Source: Podarcis raffonei (lineage: Eukaryota > Chordata > Lepidosauria > Squamata > Lacertidae). Taken from it: a DNA stretch of 64,000 bases. The stretch spans positions 54,228,001 through 54,292,000 of the forward strand of contig NC_070609.1 in assembly GCF_027172205.1 (NCBI RefSeq), given 5' to 3'. The position numbers and the translations under genes are program-made. The notes under the pieces are model-generated. The model was given only the letters and a program-made list of their open reading frames with translations. It made no database searches and was not told the origin of the DNA. This document shows positions 33,412-45,300 of the stretch, one piece after another; position 1 is the first letter of the stretch, and each line of letters starts with the position of its first letter.

Positions 33412-33625
33412 GAGCTTGTCCACACTTCCTCTTGTCCCGCTGCTTTCCCCCAAGGAAAACTGCTCTTTAGTGCTCAGTTGGAGTAAACAGCAATTTGGGT
33501 TTCCCCGAGATTACTATTCATTCTGGTCTATCTATTATTTTCCCTTGTAAAGGAACAGAACAAGGGGGAGGGCACTCAGACCCTTGCTTTTTAGGCACCG
33601 CACAAGCAGAAGTCTGAATGAGCCC
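33412..33625. mobile_element. Harbinger-like MITE
   Basis: gagcttgtccacactt at the left and the reverse of gtctgaatgagccc at the right are imperfect inverted repeats. TAA stands on each side (33409-33411 and 33626-33628), as expected for PIF/Harbinger. A related element lies at 40786. Confidence 0.65.
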
Positions 33626-33699
33626 TAAGTTTGGTTAATTTCAATGGGGCTATTCTGAATAAAACTTAGTTGAATAATATGCTTACTTTTTTGTGTGTT

Positions 33700-35095
33700 T
33701 GTTTTGTTTTTTAAAAAATAAATAAATAAAACATACCTGGAAATGGGCCCCAATGATGCAGTTTGCAATATATTATTGAACATGGGGCCTCAAGGTCTAC
33801 AAATCAACTCAGGTTTGGGACGAGGAACCAAAAGGAAGCCGGCATATCTCTCCACCAGGAAAGAGTGTGAATGCTGTAAAAAGCCAAGGCAAAGATGACC
33901 CATATCCAATTTGCAACAAAGCACTGGAGTGCTGACAAATGGCGGATGCCAGATCAAAGATGGCTGGCAAGGACCAGTGCAACTCACATAGAGCTATTGG
34001 GGGGTGGGTTAGGGGGTAGAGAGACCAAAGGATCAAAATATTGGCAGCAATCTCCTTGATGTCTTTCCTTTCCAAATCAACTGGGCAAATGGCAAGGAAG
34101 CATTTCCCATCCAATCTCTTCTCCCTGATGATCAGTGTTCTGTAGCTGTAATTACAGCCTTACATTTGTATATCAACTGACTAATATACTGGGCACATTC
34201 TATTGCATCGGGAACACATTTGCATGAAGACTAGGCTCCAAAACCCACACACAGCCATAGAGCCTCCCCCCCCCCAAGCTGGCCTGAAAAACTGCTGACT
34301 GCCAGGAGATGTTTGTTAGTGAAACCTTGGAAGTGGACACCTCGCTTTTTAAGAAGAAAAGATGGTGAAGAGGGTTTCATCAATCCTGCATTTGTTCATT
34401 TATTTTCCCTTGCTGCTTTCTAACTCCTTTGATTCACCTCACCTTAATCTCCGTAGGTTCTCAATGGTGACATCTGCTAGGAGCAGGCAAATTCCCAGCA
34501 AAAGAAAACAGCCATCAGTCTTGAACTAGTACTTGCATTGGTGCTGCTACAGCTAAGTAGCTATTGGCAGAGATTGACCTGGGTGCTGCCTATGCGCTTG
34601 CTGCTGTGCCTCTCTAACATTTGTCCAGCTTATGCATCTCTAAAGGAGCACATTATAAAGACTCAGGGTTGTATCCAATGCTAGTCCAACACAAAAGCAG
34701 ACCAGTGGAAGGTGATGGACACGACTCACTTGGTTTCATTAGTTCAATAGGTCAACTTGGAGGATAATGTAGTTGGGTGCAATGTAGAGCACATCTCTAG
34801 TGATTCAGCCAAAAATGGTCATTGACTCTGGAAAGAATAGCCTTCCACTTTGAACCATTCAGTGAAGAGTCAGCACAAAACATTGGGAGAAATGTAGTAG
34901 ACACAGTTAAAGGAAACCAGCCAGCCACTTGCCTTTCCAAGGGGCTGGCATGGTATTCAGAAGAGCATTCGTTTTCCTGAGAGCTTAGCCCACCAAAGGC
35001 CATTAGAATATCATGGGTCTAGTTTTCCAAACTAGTTAATCTATGGGTGGTGTGTTCTGACTCCTTTGGGCTTGGTGGAAACACACACTATTCTC
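33700..35095. other. Unique non-coding DNA
   Basis: Starts with a short AAATA run (about 33713-33731). No gene or repeat family recognised in the rest. Confidence 0.35.
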
Positions 35096-35099
35096 CAAA

Positions 35100-35565
35100 G
35101 GATTCCTACAATGTCACGTTTATATAACCTGGATGAATCCCAACTTAATTAAATTGCCCGGGGACCAACTGCCTGTGTCGATATAATATTGGGACAGGCT
35201 TGGGGGAAGCTCTCCATTTATGTGGATGTGTCATGGCTCAGTGGCTGCTGTTCTGTCAAGCATCTGGCAGAGTCGTCTCATCCGATTCGTAGGAACAAGC
35301 TCTGCTTTTGCATTTTGGAATTCGACAAAAGATCACCCAGCTGCCAGTGGACCATCAAAGCCTAAAGACCAAATAAGTGCCTGGATTGCCTCCAGCAGCC
35401 CTTTTGCAGGCCTTATTATTACTGACAATGGAGTCGGAATCACAAAAGCAGCAAGACTGCAAACGTAACCGTGTGCCAGGGCTTTGAACATCATCGGCAG
35501 CTGTTGCGACAGGAGTTCTTGCAGGCAGGAACAGCAACGATGGTGGGCAACATCTCCAAGCAGAT
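35100..35565. promoter_or_regulatory. Candidate conserved non-coding element
   Basis: Repeat-free with ccaacttaattaaattgccc, caaagcctaaagaccaaata and many CpGs. Open frames here on both strands have no recognisable domain. Confidence 0.38.
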
Positions 35566-36950
35566 GCCTGCAAAAACCTGACCCCATTTTAGAGCTGCAG
35601 GACAAATCTCTCTCTCTTTCATTTTCTTACTGGAATGTGAAATATGAACAGTGAAAGATGCTGAAGGGCTCTCCAAATCCGGAAAAGGATTTGTGCTTCC
35701 ATGCATAAGCTGTGGCTGCACAACTTCTTCTCTCTTGCCTGGCAAGAAGCGGGACAAATCCTAGCAACAACCTGACTCAGAATGACTTCCTATGGGAAGG
35801 GTGGGGAGTCTCAGGCCTGGAGGCCATACACAGCCCACCAGGTCTCTCTTTATTCCCAGGGCCAGGTGACTGACTAGGCCCCTTTTATCTGGTCCCTGAG
35901 ACTCTCCACAAGCCACACAACCCTCCCTGGCCCTTTATGGAGCCTTCCTCAGTTACTTTTGTTTGACTGGATTGTGTTCTTGAACTGATGTAATGCCTCC
36001 TGTTTGATGGCATGAAGGACTCTAACTTTCCACAGCTGAAAGAAAGGTACTGAGTACATCAGTTGCCCTACCCACGTCTCCCATTGGCATGTGGTCCCCA
36101 GAAGATTGCTTATGAGGGAATGAGGTCTTTGAGCCGAGAAAAGTTTCCTCAGCCCTTCAGTTGGTGACTGACCAGATACTGTGAAGTGGTCCATTGATGC
36201 AACACACGTTCTTACCTTTTCCTCCTGGATTGCAGGATGTTGGGGTGCAGTCCAGCTCTACAATTCTAGGATTCTATATTCACTACCTGCCATCTTTGTT
36301 GAATGCTGTTTGTCTCTCCCAATGCTGCTCTTCCAGTTCTCTCTCCACCCAGCTCAGAAACTCTCCATTGACTGAAATCAATCTCACTCTATGCTGGCCA
36401 GCATGTAAATGCATTATCTTTTCCTTTCATCCCCCTCCCCCCAAATTTAATAAGAGAAAACAGAGCCTGTGGACTGTTTTGGCATAGTTTATATGTCCCC
36501 TGAACCACACCACATGTGAGATTGCAAGCAAAATTGCAACCCCTTTAAAACATGGCCAGAAATGTGCACCTTGCAGTGTCCCCCATGCTCTCTCTATCTC
36601 TATCTCTTATTTTAAAAAAGAAATACAGCCTTCCCTCAAAGTTTACACTATTTGTGTAATTTTGCAACTGAGGATTAGAGAGGATTAAGTCATTGCTAGA
36701 CTGTGTCTCCCAGGGAGTGTTGGCAAAGATATTTCTTTCACACATTTCCAAGATGAGTCAAGGCTTTGGACTGGTTTCAATAGAGGTTGCTTTGAATAGA
36801 GTATCATAAAGGAGAGTGTGGCCCAAAATTGTAAATCTGGTTTCACAGTTTGCCCATCCTTACTTTTTAAAATGGAAAAAAACCATTGTGGAAATCATCA
36901 GTGGAAAACAATCTCCCTTTCGCCCATAGAACATATCACATCCATTAAAA
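35566..36950. other. Unique non-coding DNA
   Basis: A weak CR1-like tail may lie at about 36230-36282 (tccagctctacaattctagg). Otherwise nothing recognised. Confidence 0.35.
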
Positions 36951-36957
36951 AGGTATA

Positions 36958-37126
36958 CCGTATTTTTCGCTCTATAACACGCACCCGACCATAACACGCA
37001 CATAGTTTTTAGAGGAGGAAAATCCGTAGGCATGCCACCAGTAAGCATTCCCTCCATAACACGCACAGACATTTCCCTTTACTTTTTAGGAGGAAAAAAG
37101 TGAGTGTTATGGTGCAAAAAATACGG
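36958..37126. mobile_element. Mariner-type MITE, 169 bp
   Basis: ccgtatttttcgctctataa and the reverse of gttatggtgcaaaaaatacg are terminal inverted repeats. TA flanks each end. The longer element 51892-52852 has the same termini. Confidence 0.85.
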
Positions 37127-37274
37127 TATATTCTGCATGTATTGTATAAATAAGATAGTACGTAAATATAGACACAAATAACAGCTCAGAGCCTGCTCAA
37201 GCTGCCATTTCCTTTGCTCCTGCTGGATCTTTTACCATCAAGTATCCTGTAGGAAGCATCTCAGCAGAGCAGGG

Positions 37275-37378
37275 ATAGTCAATATGGTGCAACTCTCATA
37301 ATCATCAACCATTGGCCATTCAGGTTAGAGCCAGGGATGCGGTACAGCCACATCAGCACCATAACAAGCCTTCTCCAC
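37275..37378. mobile_element. Palindromic MITE (family A), degraded
   Basis: gtcaatatggtgcaactctc to ccacatcagcaccataacaa keeps the outline of the family with weak pairing. Confidence 0.4.
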
Positions 37379-37379
37379 T

Positions 37380-38075
37380 AATATGTCACATTTATTTCAT
37401 TTATTTGATTCATAAATTTTATGTGTTTGATTTGTAAAAAGACCAAACCTTGAAGCAAAAATACCCAATAAAATTATAAATAAAAACAGTTAAAAACAAC
37501 AATTTAAAACCCTACCCTGAAAAAAGTATCAATCAAATGATAAGCTAAGAACCAGATTAAAAGACATGTCAACATTCTACATGTCTTAGTAAAAAAAAAA
37601 GGTAAAGGACCGCTGACAGTTAAGTCCACTCGCGAACGACTCTGGGGTTGCACCGCTCATCTCACTTTACTGGCCAAGGGAGCCAACGTTTGTCCACAGA
37701 CAGTTTTTCTGGGTCATGTGGCCAGTATGACTAAGCCGCTTCTGGCAAAACCAGAGCAGTGCACAGAAATGCCGTTTACCTTCCCACCAGAGCAGTACCT
37801 ATTTATCTACCTGCACTTGACGTGCTTTTGAACTGCTAGGTTGGCAGGAGCTGGGACCGAGCAATGGGAGCTCACCCCGTCACAGGGATTCGAACTGCCA
37901 ACCTTCTGATCGGCAAGCCCTAGGCTCAGTGGTTTAGACCACAGCCAAGTGTCTTTGTAGGCTTGCCTAAACAAAAGTGTTTTAGTAGGTACCTAAAAGA
38001 GTACAGTGAATGTGCCTGCCTGCTGTCAATAAGCAGGGAGTTCCAAAGTGTGGGTGCTGCTACACCAACAAATCA
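37380..38075 (-). repeat. Old interspersed repeat split by a Sauria SINE
   Basis: The right part (gttttagtaggtacctaaaa, gaatgtgcctgcctgctgtc) recurs weakly at 45835, 56425 and 58670. It is probably an old LINE. Confidence 0.45.
37601..37944 (-). mobile_element. Sauria SINE, minus strand
   Basis: Reversed body including ggccacatgacccag-type sequence, caggagctgggaccgagcaa and tcacagggattcgaactgcc (tRNA box B). The A-rich/ggtaaagg end is at the left. Flanked by tgtcttagta (37582-37591) and tgtctttgta (37950-37959), a 10-bp duplication with one change. Confidence 0.9.
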
Positions 38076-40512
38076 ATCTTTTGCAAATGCAGAATGAATA
38101 TTACATGATGCTTGTAACACTGTCAGTTCTGCAGACTGAGAGCAGCTAAGTTAGCATATATGGAGTAAGATGATCCTGCAGGTAAACTGGTTAGGGGCTC
38201 TTTTGTTACTCCAGTGCATTTTCCCCCCTGAATTGAAAGTGGTTCAGATCCATAGCAAACATTTCTTTCTGTCCTTCCTAGAATACCCTCCTGTTTCCCT
38301 CCACTTTTGAAACTGCAAAATGTGACTTTGCTCTTGAAAGCCATTAAGGAGAGATAATATTTCATTCAGGTGAGCATTGCCTTTCTGCTTGAAGCGGGCG
38401 GGGGACCACCATTGTGAGCTTAGTACAGAATTTAATTTGATGTATATCTGCAGGAAGTAAGCCTGACATAAAAATAAAAAATAAAAATATTTTTTTTAAA
38501 AAAGTAAGAGCTCGCAGCTGGGTTCAATATGGGATTTGACACTGTTTTCCTCTAAGCTCTTTACCAAATGGGTACAGTTTCTGAAATAGCCACATGTCCA
38601 CCTTATTATGATCTTTCCTGGAAAAAGCAACAACCCCAGAAATACCTTTAATCTGAAATATGACATTCACACGCTTACTTTGCAAAAGAGCTGACAAAAT
38701 ATGAATGGTTTTATTTACGTTTGTGTGCGGTTTTATTAAAAGCTGGGCTTCTCATCAAAGCACTGCTGTTAAGTCGTGTGCCATCAGTGTGCCCCGTTCT
38801 TCATTAAAACAGGCAGGATATCAAAGCAAAACACATAAATGGAGAGAAATTTGAGGGCTGAGCTGTAATCTGCACAATGGCAGTGGCTAAGGATCACCAC
38901 CAGTGATGAAGGAATTCAGATCTGGGCTACAGAACCAGAACTTGGAACAAGCTCTTAGTGGCTCAAGCATCAAGATTGAAAAAGTTTCCTCTAGCCATTA
39001 GCCACAGTGGACTGGAATGAATGGTCACAATCATGCATATCCAGCCAGACAAGCCAGCCAGCTGTGGACATAATGGGATATTTCTTGTTGGTTATGGGAA
39101 GATGCGCCATAGGCCAGTTTATAAAGCTGGTATGGGGTCAATGTGCTCCCCACCCCCACATTCCCATCACCCTCCAGCTTGCAAAATCCAAGAAATATAT
39201 CTCCAGAACACAAACTGTTTCTGTCATTTGGAATTCTGTTTCGGTGAATCTATCTGGTACAACAGAACCTCACAGTCTGGCTTAAAATCTGGCAGAAATG
39301 GATTTTGTCAGTATTTCTACCCAGTATGTGATGCCCTCTTGAAGATGCAGTGAGCACCCCAAACATCAGCCATAGTAAGCATTACGCCTGGTTAGGCCAA
39401 CATTTAAGAACAGGCCTACAAAGGCCTCCCGTTCCCATCTGGCTGACGTCTTCTGGGCCTTTTCCATAGAGTTCTTTATCCACCCCTTATCTGCCCCTTA
39501 TCCCTTTCAAACATCTGGTGCTTGAGCTCCATCAGTGGCTCCTGCCTCCTGCCTCAGTTGTTTTCATGCCAGAGCATTGAACATCTTGTAGTATCAAAGA
39601 GGACCCCAGCCAAAGCACCAGCTTCCAGAGGGGACACCGATCCAGTTTTCCCATTGTCAGCACAATTCCTCCAAGCGAGAGCTAATCCAGTGACATGCTT
39701 GTCTGATGGGCTTCTTGCCATCCGTGTACATAGACAGAGGCATGACCTGAGGCTCTGGGCCATTCCAAGTGGTACTAACAAAACCTTCCTAGCCAGAACT
39801 CTACCAGGCAACTCTGGGCATTGTTTGGGTCTGCCAGAGCCAGGAAAGAGAAGCTTCTGCAAAATCATTATCCAGGAAAGCTAACAGCAGGGGCCAAACA
39901 AAGCATTAGTGGAGATCCAAAGCAGCTAGTAAAGTATTTTAAAAACAGAAGAGGAACCTAAACTTTTCTGAAAAAAAATGGTGTCGACCAAAACAGTATT
40001 CATCATATAATCAAACTGGCATGTCTGGATGGGTTATTCATCCCATTCTCCAAACTGGGCATGAGACAGGACCAGCCAAAAATGGTGCCTCCTCATTCCA
40101 TGCATGGGAGAGGCCTTTGCTCAGTGGTAGAGTATCTGCAGGGGAATGCCAACTGTAAGGAAGGGGAAATGGCACAACAGGGGGGTTTTTGGCTATGGAA
40201 GTGTGTAGGGCATATATCAGGGCTATAGGACTGCTTGGGGGCAGTATAGGGCTTTTTAAAAAAATAAAGATTTGCCCTAAGGCTTCCGATCAGGAGTTTG
40301 CAAGGCGATTGACTGCACTTCATCCCACCTCCTCAGGAGGTCACTACCCAACTTTTTCCTTGGCTCTCTGAACCCTCTAAAAACACCAAGGGCTCTCTCA
40401 ATAGACCTTAGGAAAGGATCCCCATGGATTTTGGGTTCTGTGCTATTTCCAGGTGCTCACCTAGAATACATTCAGGTGATTCCTTAAAGGTTGAAACGAT
40501 CAAATTAAACCC
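38076..40512. other. Unique DNA; 38640-38890 candidate conserved element
   Basis: About 38640-38890 is repeat-free and regulatory in look (tgaatggttttatttacgtt, ctgttaagtcgtgtgccatc). A tRNA-SINE head scrap lies near 40117-40142. No exon recognised. Confidence 0.32.
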
Positions 40513-40515
40513 AGC

Positions 40516-40780
40516 GCTCATTAACACTTACCTTTCTAGGCACAGTCCCAGGTTCTCCAGGTCGACGTCTGAGCTGTTGCTGTTGTTATTGTTTGTCCTG
40601 GTGCTTTTCCCAGGAAAACCCGGGTTTTACCACTGGGTTGCTGTTTGCTCCAATTTGGTGGTAAAATGTGGGTTTCCTTGGGAAAATGCCGCCAGAACAC
40701 ACACACACACACACACACACACACCTGCTTGGAAACAGACCTGGAAAGTCTGGACCTGTCCCTTGAAAGCATTGAGCAAA
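40516..40780. mobile_element. Probable Harbinger-like MITE with an inserted (CA)n
   Basis: cattaacacttacctttcta resembles the start of the adjacent element at 40786. A CA microsatellite at 40697-40725 lies inside. The right end is unclear. Confidence 0.45.
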
Positions 40781-40785
40781 AGTAA

Positions 40786-41062
40786 GGGCTTATCAACACT
40801 TACCTTTCCTATACTCTTTCCAGGCATGGTCCACAATTTAAAGATCTCTGTTCAAGTACTTTTTTAAAAAAAATTGCACTAGAGCTTTCCTGGCAAAAAC
40901 CCACTCTTTAAATCACAATCGGAGCAAATGTCAATCTGAGGAAAATCTGAATTGATGTTTGCTCCGATTCAGCTTTAATGAGCAGGATTTGTGGGGGAAT
41001 CTCTGGGCAAAAAGAAAAAGAAAAACCCACAAGCAGGGCATAAGGTAAGTGTGGATAAGCCC
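40786..41062. mobile_element. Harbinger-like MITE, 277 bp
   Basis: gggcttatcaacacttacct and the reverse of aggtaagtgtggataagccc are clear terminal inverted repeats. TAA flanks both ends (40783-40785 and 41063-41065). Internally, aatcggagcaaatgtcaatc pairs with gatgtttgctccgatt. Confidence 0.82.
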
Positions 41063-41466
41063 TAAATGTGAATGAATCCATAGTTCATTAGTTCAGCTGT
41101 TTCATTCTTTGCGTCCACTAGATGGCATGAGGAAATCATTCTCTTCATAAGAATGCATTCCCGACTTCCTGACTTCCTGATTTGCCTTTCAAATTTGCAG
41201 ACTTTTTAAAGACAAATTATGTATGAATAGAACAATCTATTTTCCTTTTCAAAATTTTAATTCGTTTTCCTGAAAACTGTAAGGTTCCCCCAAAAATTAT
41301 GAACAAACCAATCACATGAGATATGATTATATGCAACACATAACATCTAAAGCTGTTTATGCTGAGTGTATATTGACACGTGAGAGAATAAGGGCAATCA
41401 TCCAATGAAATAAAAGGTGATCTAACTCACTAATCTATCAGCTGCATTTGCATATGTCTAAAATAA
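41063..41466. other. Unique non-coding DNA
   Basis: Nothing recognised. Confidence 0.35.
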
Positions 41467-41526
41467 AGACTCTGTGGCAGGGCAACTGCTTTGCATGTGT
41501 AAGTTCCCAGGTTCAATCCTCTTGTC
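41467..41526 (+). mobile_element. tRNA-derived SINE head fragment
   Basis: gcaactgctttgcatgtgta and cccaggttcaatcct resemble the type 2 head. The fragment is cut by the hAT insertion. Confidence 0.5.
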
Positions 41527-41776
41527 CAGGGGTCAGCAAACTTTCTCAGCAGGGGGCCAGTCCACTGTCCCTCAGACCTTGTGGGGGGCCGGACTATTTT
41601 TTTTTTGGGGGGGGGAGAACAAATTCCTATGCCCCACAAATAACCCAGAGATGCATTTTAAATAAAAGCACATTCTACTCATGTAAAAACATGCTGATTC
41701 CCGGACCCTCCGCGGGCTGGATTTAGAAGGCGATTGGGCCAGATTTGGCCCCTGGGCCTTGGTTTACCTACCCATG
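41527..41776 (+). mobile_element. OC1-like hAT non-autonomous element, 250 bp
   Basis: It starts caggggtcagcaaacttt and ends ggtttacctacccatg. A perfect 8-bp duplication, ctcttgtc, flanks it (41519-41526 and 41777-41784). The start matches what I recall of OposCharlie1 elements, which are known to have spread horizontally among tetrapods. Confidence 0.9.
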
Positions 41777-41784
41777 CTCTTGTC

Positions 41785-42360
41785 AGCTGGACTCCTGTAG
41801 AGAAGGGCATCCCAATGCTGTATCCCATTTGTGGACCACACAATCTTGAGATCATTTTCCCTATTGCAAATCCAAGAGCGATACCAACGGAAATGTCATT
41901 GGCAGGTGGTGTTGAAGAAAACGGCAGATGCTCTTTCGCTCATTTCCCCTTTGAAAAATCCCTAGCTTACCAGCTCAAGAAGAAAACCTGGTACAATTGA
42001 ATTAAGTAACACTGGCAATTTCCTTTTGGACTTTTACAAGGACATATTTAATAATAGAAACAACAACATTTTAAATAAATAAATGTAAGCTCTTCAACAA
42101 CAACAGTTTCGACCAAGTATCTGTGAGTAATAGCCTGGATTCAAAAACAGAGTTACATAAACTTAAACCTTTGCTTGAGGGGTATTGAATATACTAGGGC
42201 CAAGACTGCATCATAAATGTACGCAAGTACTCAATGTGCTTTGCTTTTTAATACTAGAAAATGAAAGAGGATAAAAAGGAGGAGAATTCCTTTAGATCAG
42301 ACCAAACCTCCACCTAATATAGCATCCTACCCCAATGTTTTATGAAAGTCCTTGAGGTCA
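41785..42360. other. Unique non-coding DNA
   Basis: Nothing recognised. Confidence 0.35.
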
Positions 42361-42363
42361 ACA

Positions 42364-42645
42364 CCTCTCTCTGGGCAGCTTCCAACTGAATATTAAAAAC
42401 AATACAGTGTCAGACATTAAAAATTTCCCTAAACAGGGCCACCTTCAGTTGTCTTTTAAAAGTAAAATACATTGTTTATTGCCTTGATATCTGCTGGGAG
42501 GGCGTTCCACAGGGCGGGTGCCACTACCGAGAAGACCCTGTAATCTCACTTCTCGCAGCGACGGAACCACCAGAAGGCCCTTGGCGCTGGACCTCACTGT
42601 CTGGGCTGGATGATGGGGGTGGAGACGCTCCTTCAGGTACTTGCC
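42364..42645 (-). mobile_element. L2-clade LINE 3' end, minus strand
   Basis: The minus strand encodes YLKERLHPHHPAQTVRS and LLVVPSLREVRLQG, the same ORF2 end as the copy near 10 kb, then the shared 3' UTR. It is 5' truncated. Confidence 0.82.
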
Positions 42646-43214
42646 ATTGTTTGCCACCTCTAGCAACTGGTGAAAAGAAGTCTGCTGCCTCTTAATTAGA
42701 GGCAACTGCACCCACCCTACAGGAACCTGCGTGATCCACAATTGCAGATTATGTATATATTGGAAACATTTATACATCACCTTTTATAATGAATGTTAAA
42801 TAGTACTGGGCCTCATATAGATCCTTTTGTGTATGGTGTGTGGGGGGTCATATTTGGGTTGCACTAGTCTAAACAGAATTAGATGATGATGACAATGATG
42901 CAATGCAACAAGAGAAATCCAAGCTGCCACCAGAGGGCACTTCATACTAAGTTGTCACTTCATATTACTAAATTAAAGGAAAGGAATGGGAAATGTGATT
43001 CTTCTTGGAAATGCTGGAAGGTATTCAGTCCAAAGGTTGCAGCATTTGTGGCTTTTTAGTTTGGGAAGAGGTGAGTAAGAGGTGCAAGGTGTGGAGCAAG
43101 TAAGTAGATAAAAGTTTGTTTTTTTCTCCCTCCCTCCTTCACAATACATTGGGAACATCCATTGAAGCTGAATGTTGGAAGGGTGAAGACAGATAAAATG
43201 CTTATTCACACAGT
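42646..43214. other. Unique non-coding DNA
   Basis: Nothing recognised. Confidence 0.35.
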
Positions 43215-43216
43215 GC

Positions 43217-43530
43217 ATAGTTTTGGAACTAATCTCCTGCAGGAGGCAGTGATGACCACCAATATGGACAGCTTGAAAAAATAATTGAACAGATTCATGG
43301 AGGAAAAGGCTATCAATGGCTACTAACCAAGATGTCTATGTTCTTCCCCCATTGCCAGAGGCAGTAGTCATTCTGAATATGAGTTGCTGGAAATCGCACG
43401 AGCAGAGAGTACATTTCTGCTCAGATCCTGCTTACAGGTCTCCCACAGGCATCTGACTGGCCCCTGCAAGTACATAATGCTGGTCTAGGTGGACCTTTGG
43501 CCTGATCCAGCAAGACTTGTGCTGTTATGA
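43217..43530 (+). mobile_element. CR1-type LINE 3' end (subfamily 1), good copy
   Basis: aggcagtgatgaccaccaat, ggctatcaatggctactaac, ggtctaggtggacctttggc and ctgatccagcaagacttgtg in the usual order. Confidence 0.82.
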
Positions 43531-44700
43531 TTTTACTAGACAGCACTTTGTCATTTTAGCATGCTCATTTGCACATGCTAATGCAACCCAGAACTCGCTT
43601 GTTTCCTATGTTGCTATAGTACTGCAGACGTTTGCGCCATAAATTGAGCTGCACAGCTTCTCAAGCCAATGTGTTGTGGGCTTCAATGTTCCAGCAAGAA
43701 GCACTCAGCTGGCAGCGCACCAGGAATAATATGTACACTGAGGGTGGTGCTGCAGCCTTATGAAAACCTTGGACCAGCGAGAGTTTTATATGTATTTTAA
43801 AATAACATTAACGTGCATTGAACAACCACTAGAGACTGGCTTGGCTTTCAAAAAAGAAAAAAGGTGGCTAGAGCTAACATAAATATCTCTGCACATATTA
43901 TTCAAGAGACTTTGTAACACCTCAGTTACTTGGCCCATGGCCCGCTGTTCAGTTGTTAGACACAAAGGAGTGAGGCATTTTCACTCTGGAATAGGACACG
44001 AGCTGATTCCTATTCCTCCAGCCTTGCTGAATCCATGGTGCAAACAGGAACAGAGAGTAACCGCAAATGCCAGGTGACTTGTCTTCGACTCTCCCTCCAA
44101 ATGGATGACTTGGTGAGAGACCACCACCACCTCATTTTTCTCTTGACGAAACTGCCCTCCAGTATACTGCAAGGAAACAGCCTTCTGGTTTCCAGCTTAC
44201 ACCATAAAGCATTGTAACTGGCAGCTCTTGGATATGAAATCCTGTTTGGCTCTCTGGGTGCTATACTTATATGTGTGCAGCCGTGAAGAGTTCTCAGGCT
44301 CCTTGTGTGAACCAAACCATCAATTTGTAGTCACTTTCTCCTTCCAGGTGCTCTAAACATCTCTCTGCACCCTGTGACAGGGAGCTAAACTTCTGCCAAG
44401 AACACCAAGGCAAGTTTGCTCCCAAAGCTTTTAAAAACAGACACATGATTTTCAGCTGGCAGGCTTATGAAAAAGTCAGAAATTCCTGGGTAAAAAATAT
44501 GTTTAAAATATAGGGTCATCTCCAGCTGAGGGGACCCACTGAAATTAATGCACCTAAGTTTGTCATGTCTGCTCATTTCAATGAGTCTGCTTTGAGTATT
44601 GACTAACACTGGAGACAACACATAGAATATATGATTTGCTACACCATAACATTCAATCCATTATACATTTTTTTAGACTATTTGAAATATGACAAGAACA
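43531..44700. other. Unique non-coding DNA
   Basis: No gene or repeat recognised. Frames on both strands near 43981-44315 show no domain. Confidence 0.35.
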
Positions 44701-44706
44701 CTTTAA

Positions 44707-45300
44707 CCCAGGGAAAAGGAACATTTTTTCAGCCTGAGGGCCACATTCCCTTCTGGATAACCTTCCAAGGGCCACATGGTTAGGGACAGAAAGACCAAAG
44801 GCAAACATGGGTGGAGCAATGAATGGAAATTTTGCGTTGGTATAGTAAACTAGTATCTATCTCCCATGTACGGGACGTGGGTGGCGCTGTGGGTTAAACC
44901 ACAGAACCTAGGACTTGCCAGTCAGAAGGTCGGCGGTTTGAATCCCCGTGATGGGGTGAGCTCCCATTGCTCGGTCCCTGCTCCTGCCAACCTAGCAGTT
45001 CGAAAGCACGTCAAAGTGCAAGTAGATAAATAGGTACCACTCTGGTGGGAAGGCAAATGGTGCTTCCTTGTGGTTCTCTGGTATGCCAGAAGCGGCTTAG
45101 TCATGCTGACCACATGACCCGGAAGCTGTACGCTGGCTCCCTCGGCCAATAAAGTGAGATGAGCGCCGCAACCCCAGAGTCGGCCAGAATTGGACCTAAT
45201 GCTCAGGGGTCCCTTTACCTTTTTATCTCCCATGTAGACAAACAAGAACACATTCCAGCCACACAGAAATACTCTAGGTGCAGAATATGGTAAGCAAGAT
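44707..45300 (+). mobile_element. hAT-like repeat split by a Sauria SINE
   Basis: tcagcctgagggccacattc and ccttccaagggccacatggt mark its left part. The part after the SINE continues gacaaacaagaacacattcc. A partial copy lies at the right window edge. Confidence 0.6.
44871..45223 (+). mobile_element. Sauria SINE, full length, 353 bp
   Basis: tRNA-like head (gtggcgctgtgggttaaacc; box B cggtttgaatccccgtgatg), central body with gcacgtcaaagtgcaagtag, and a Bov-B-like tail ending ccctttacctttt. A perfect 13-bp duplication, tatctcccatgta, flanks it (44858-44870 and 45224-45236). Confidence 0.95.

Noticed and set aside
35220-35605. Frames on both strands in a CpG-retaining block
   Set aside because: Translations show no known family. 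The block is better explained as non-coding conserved DNA.
39007-39353. Overlapping frames of 92 and 110 codons
   Set aside because: No domain or splice context, unique but non-coding in appearance.
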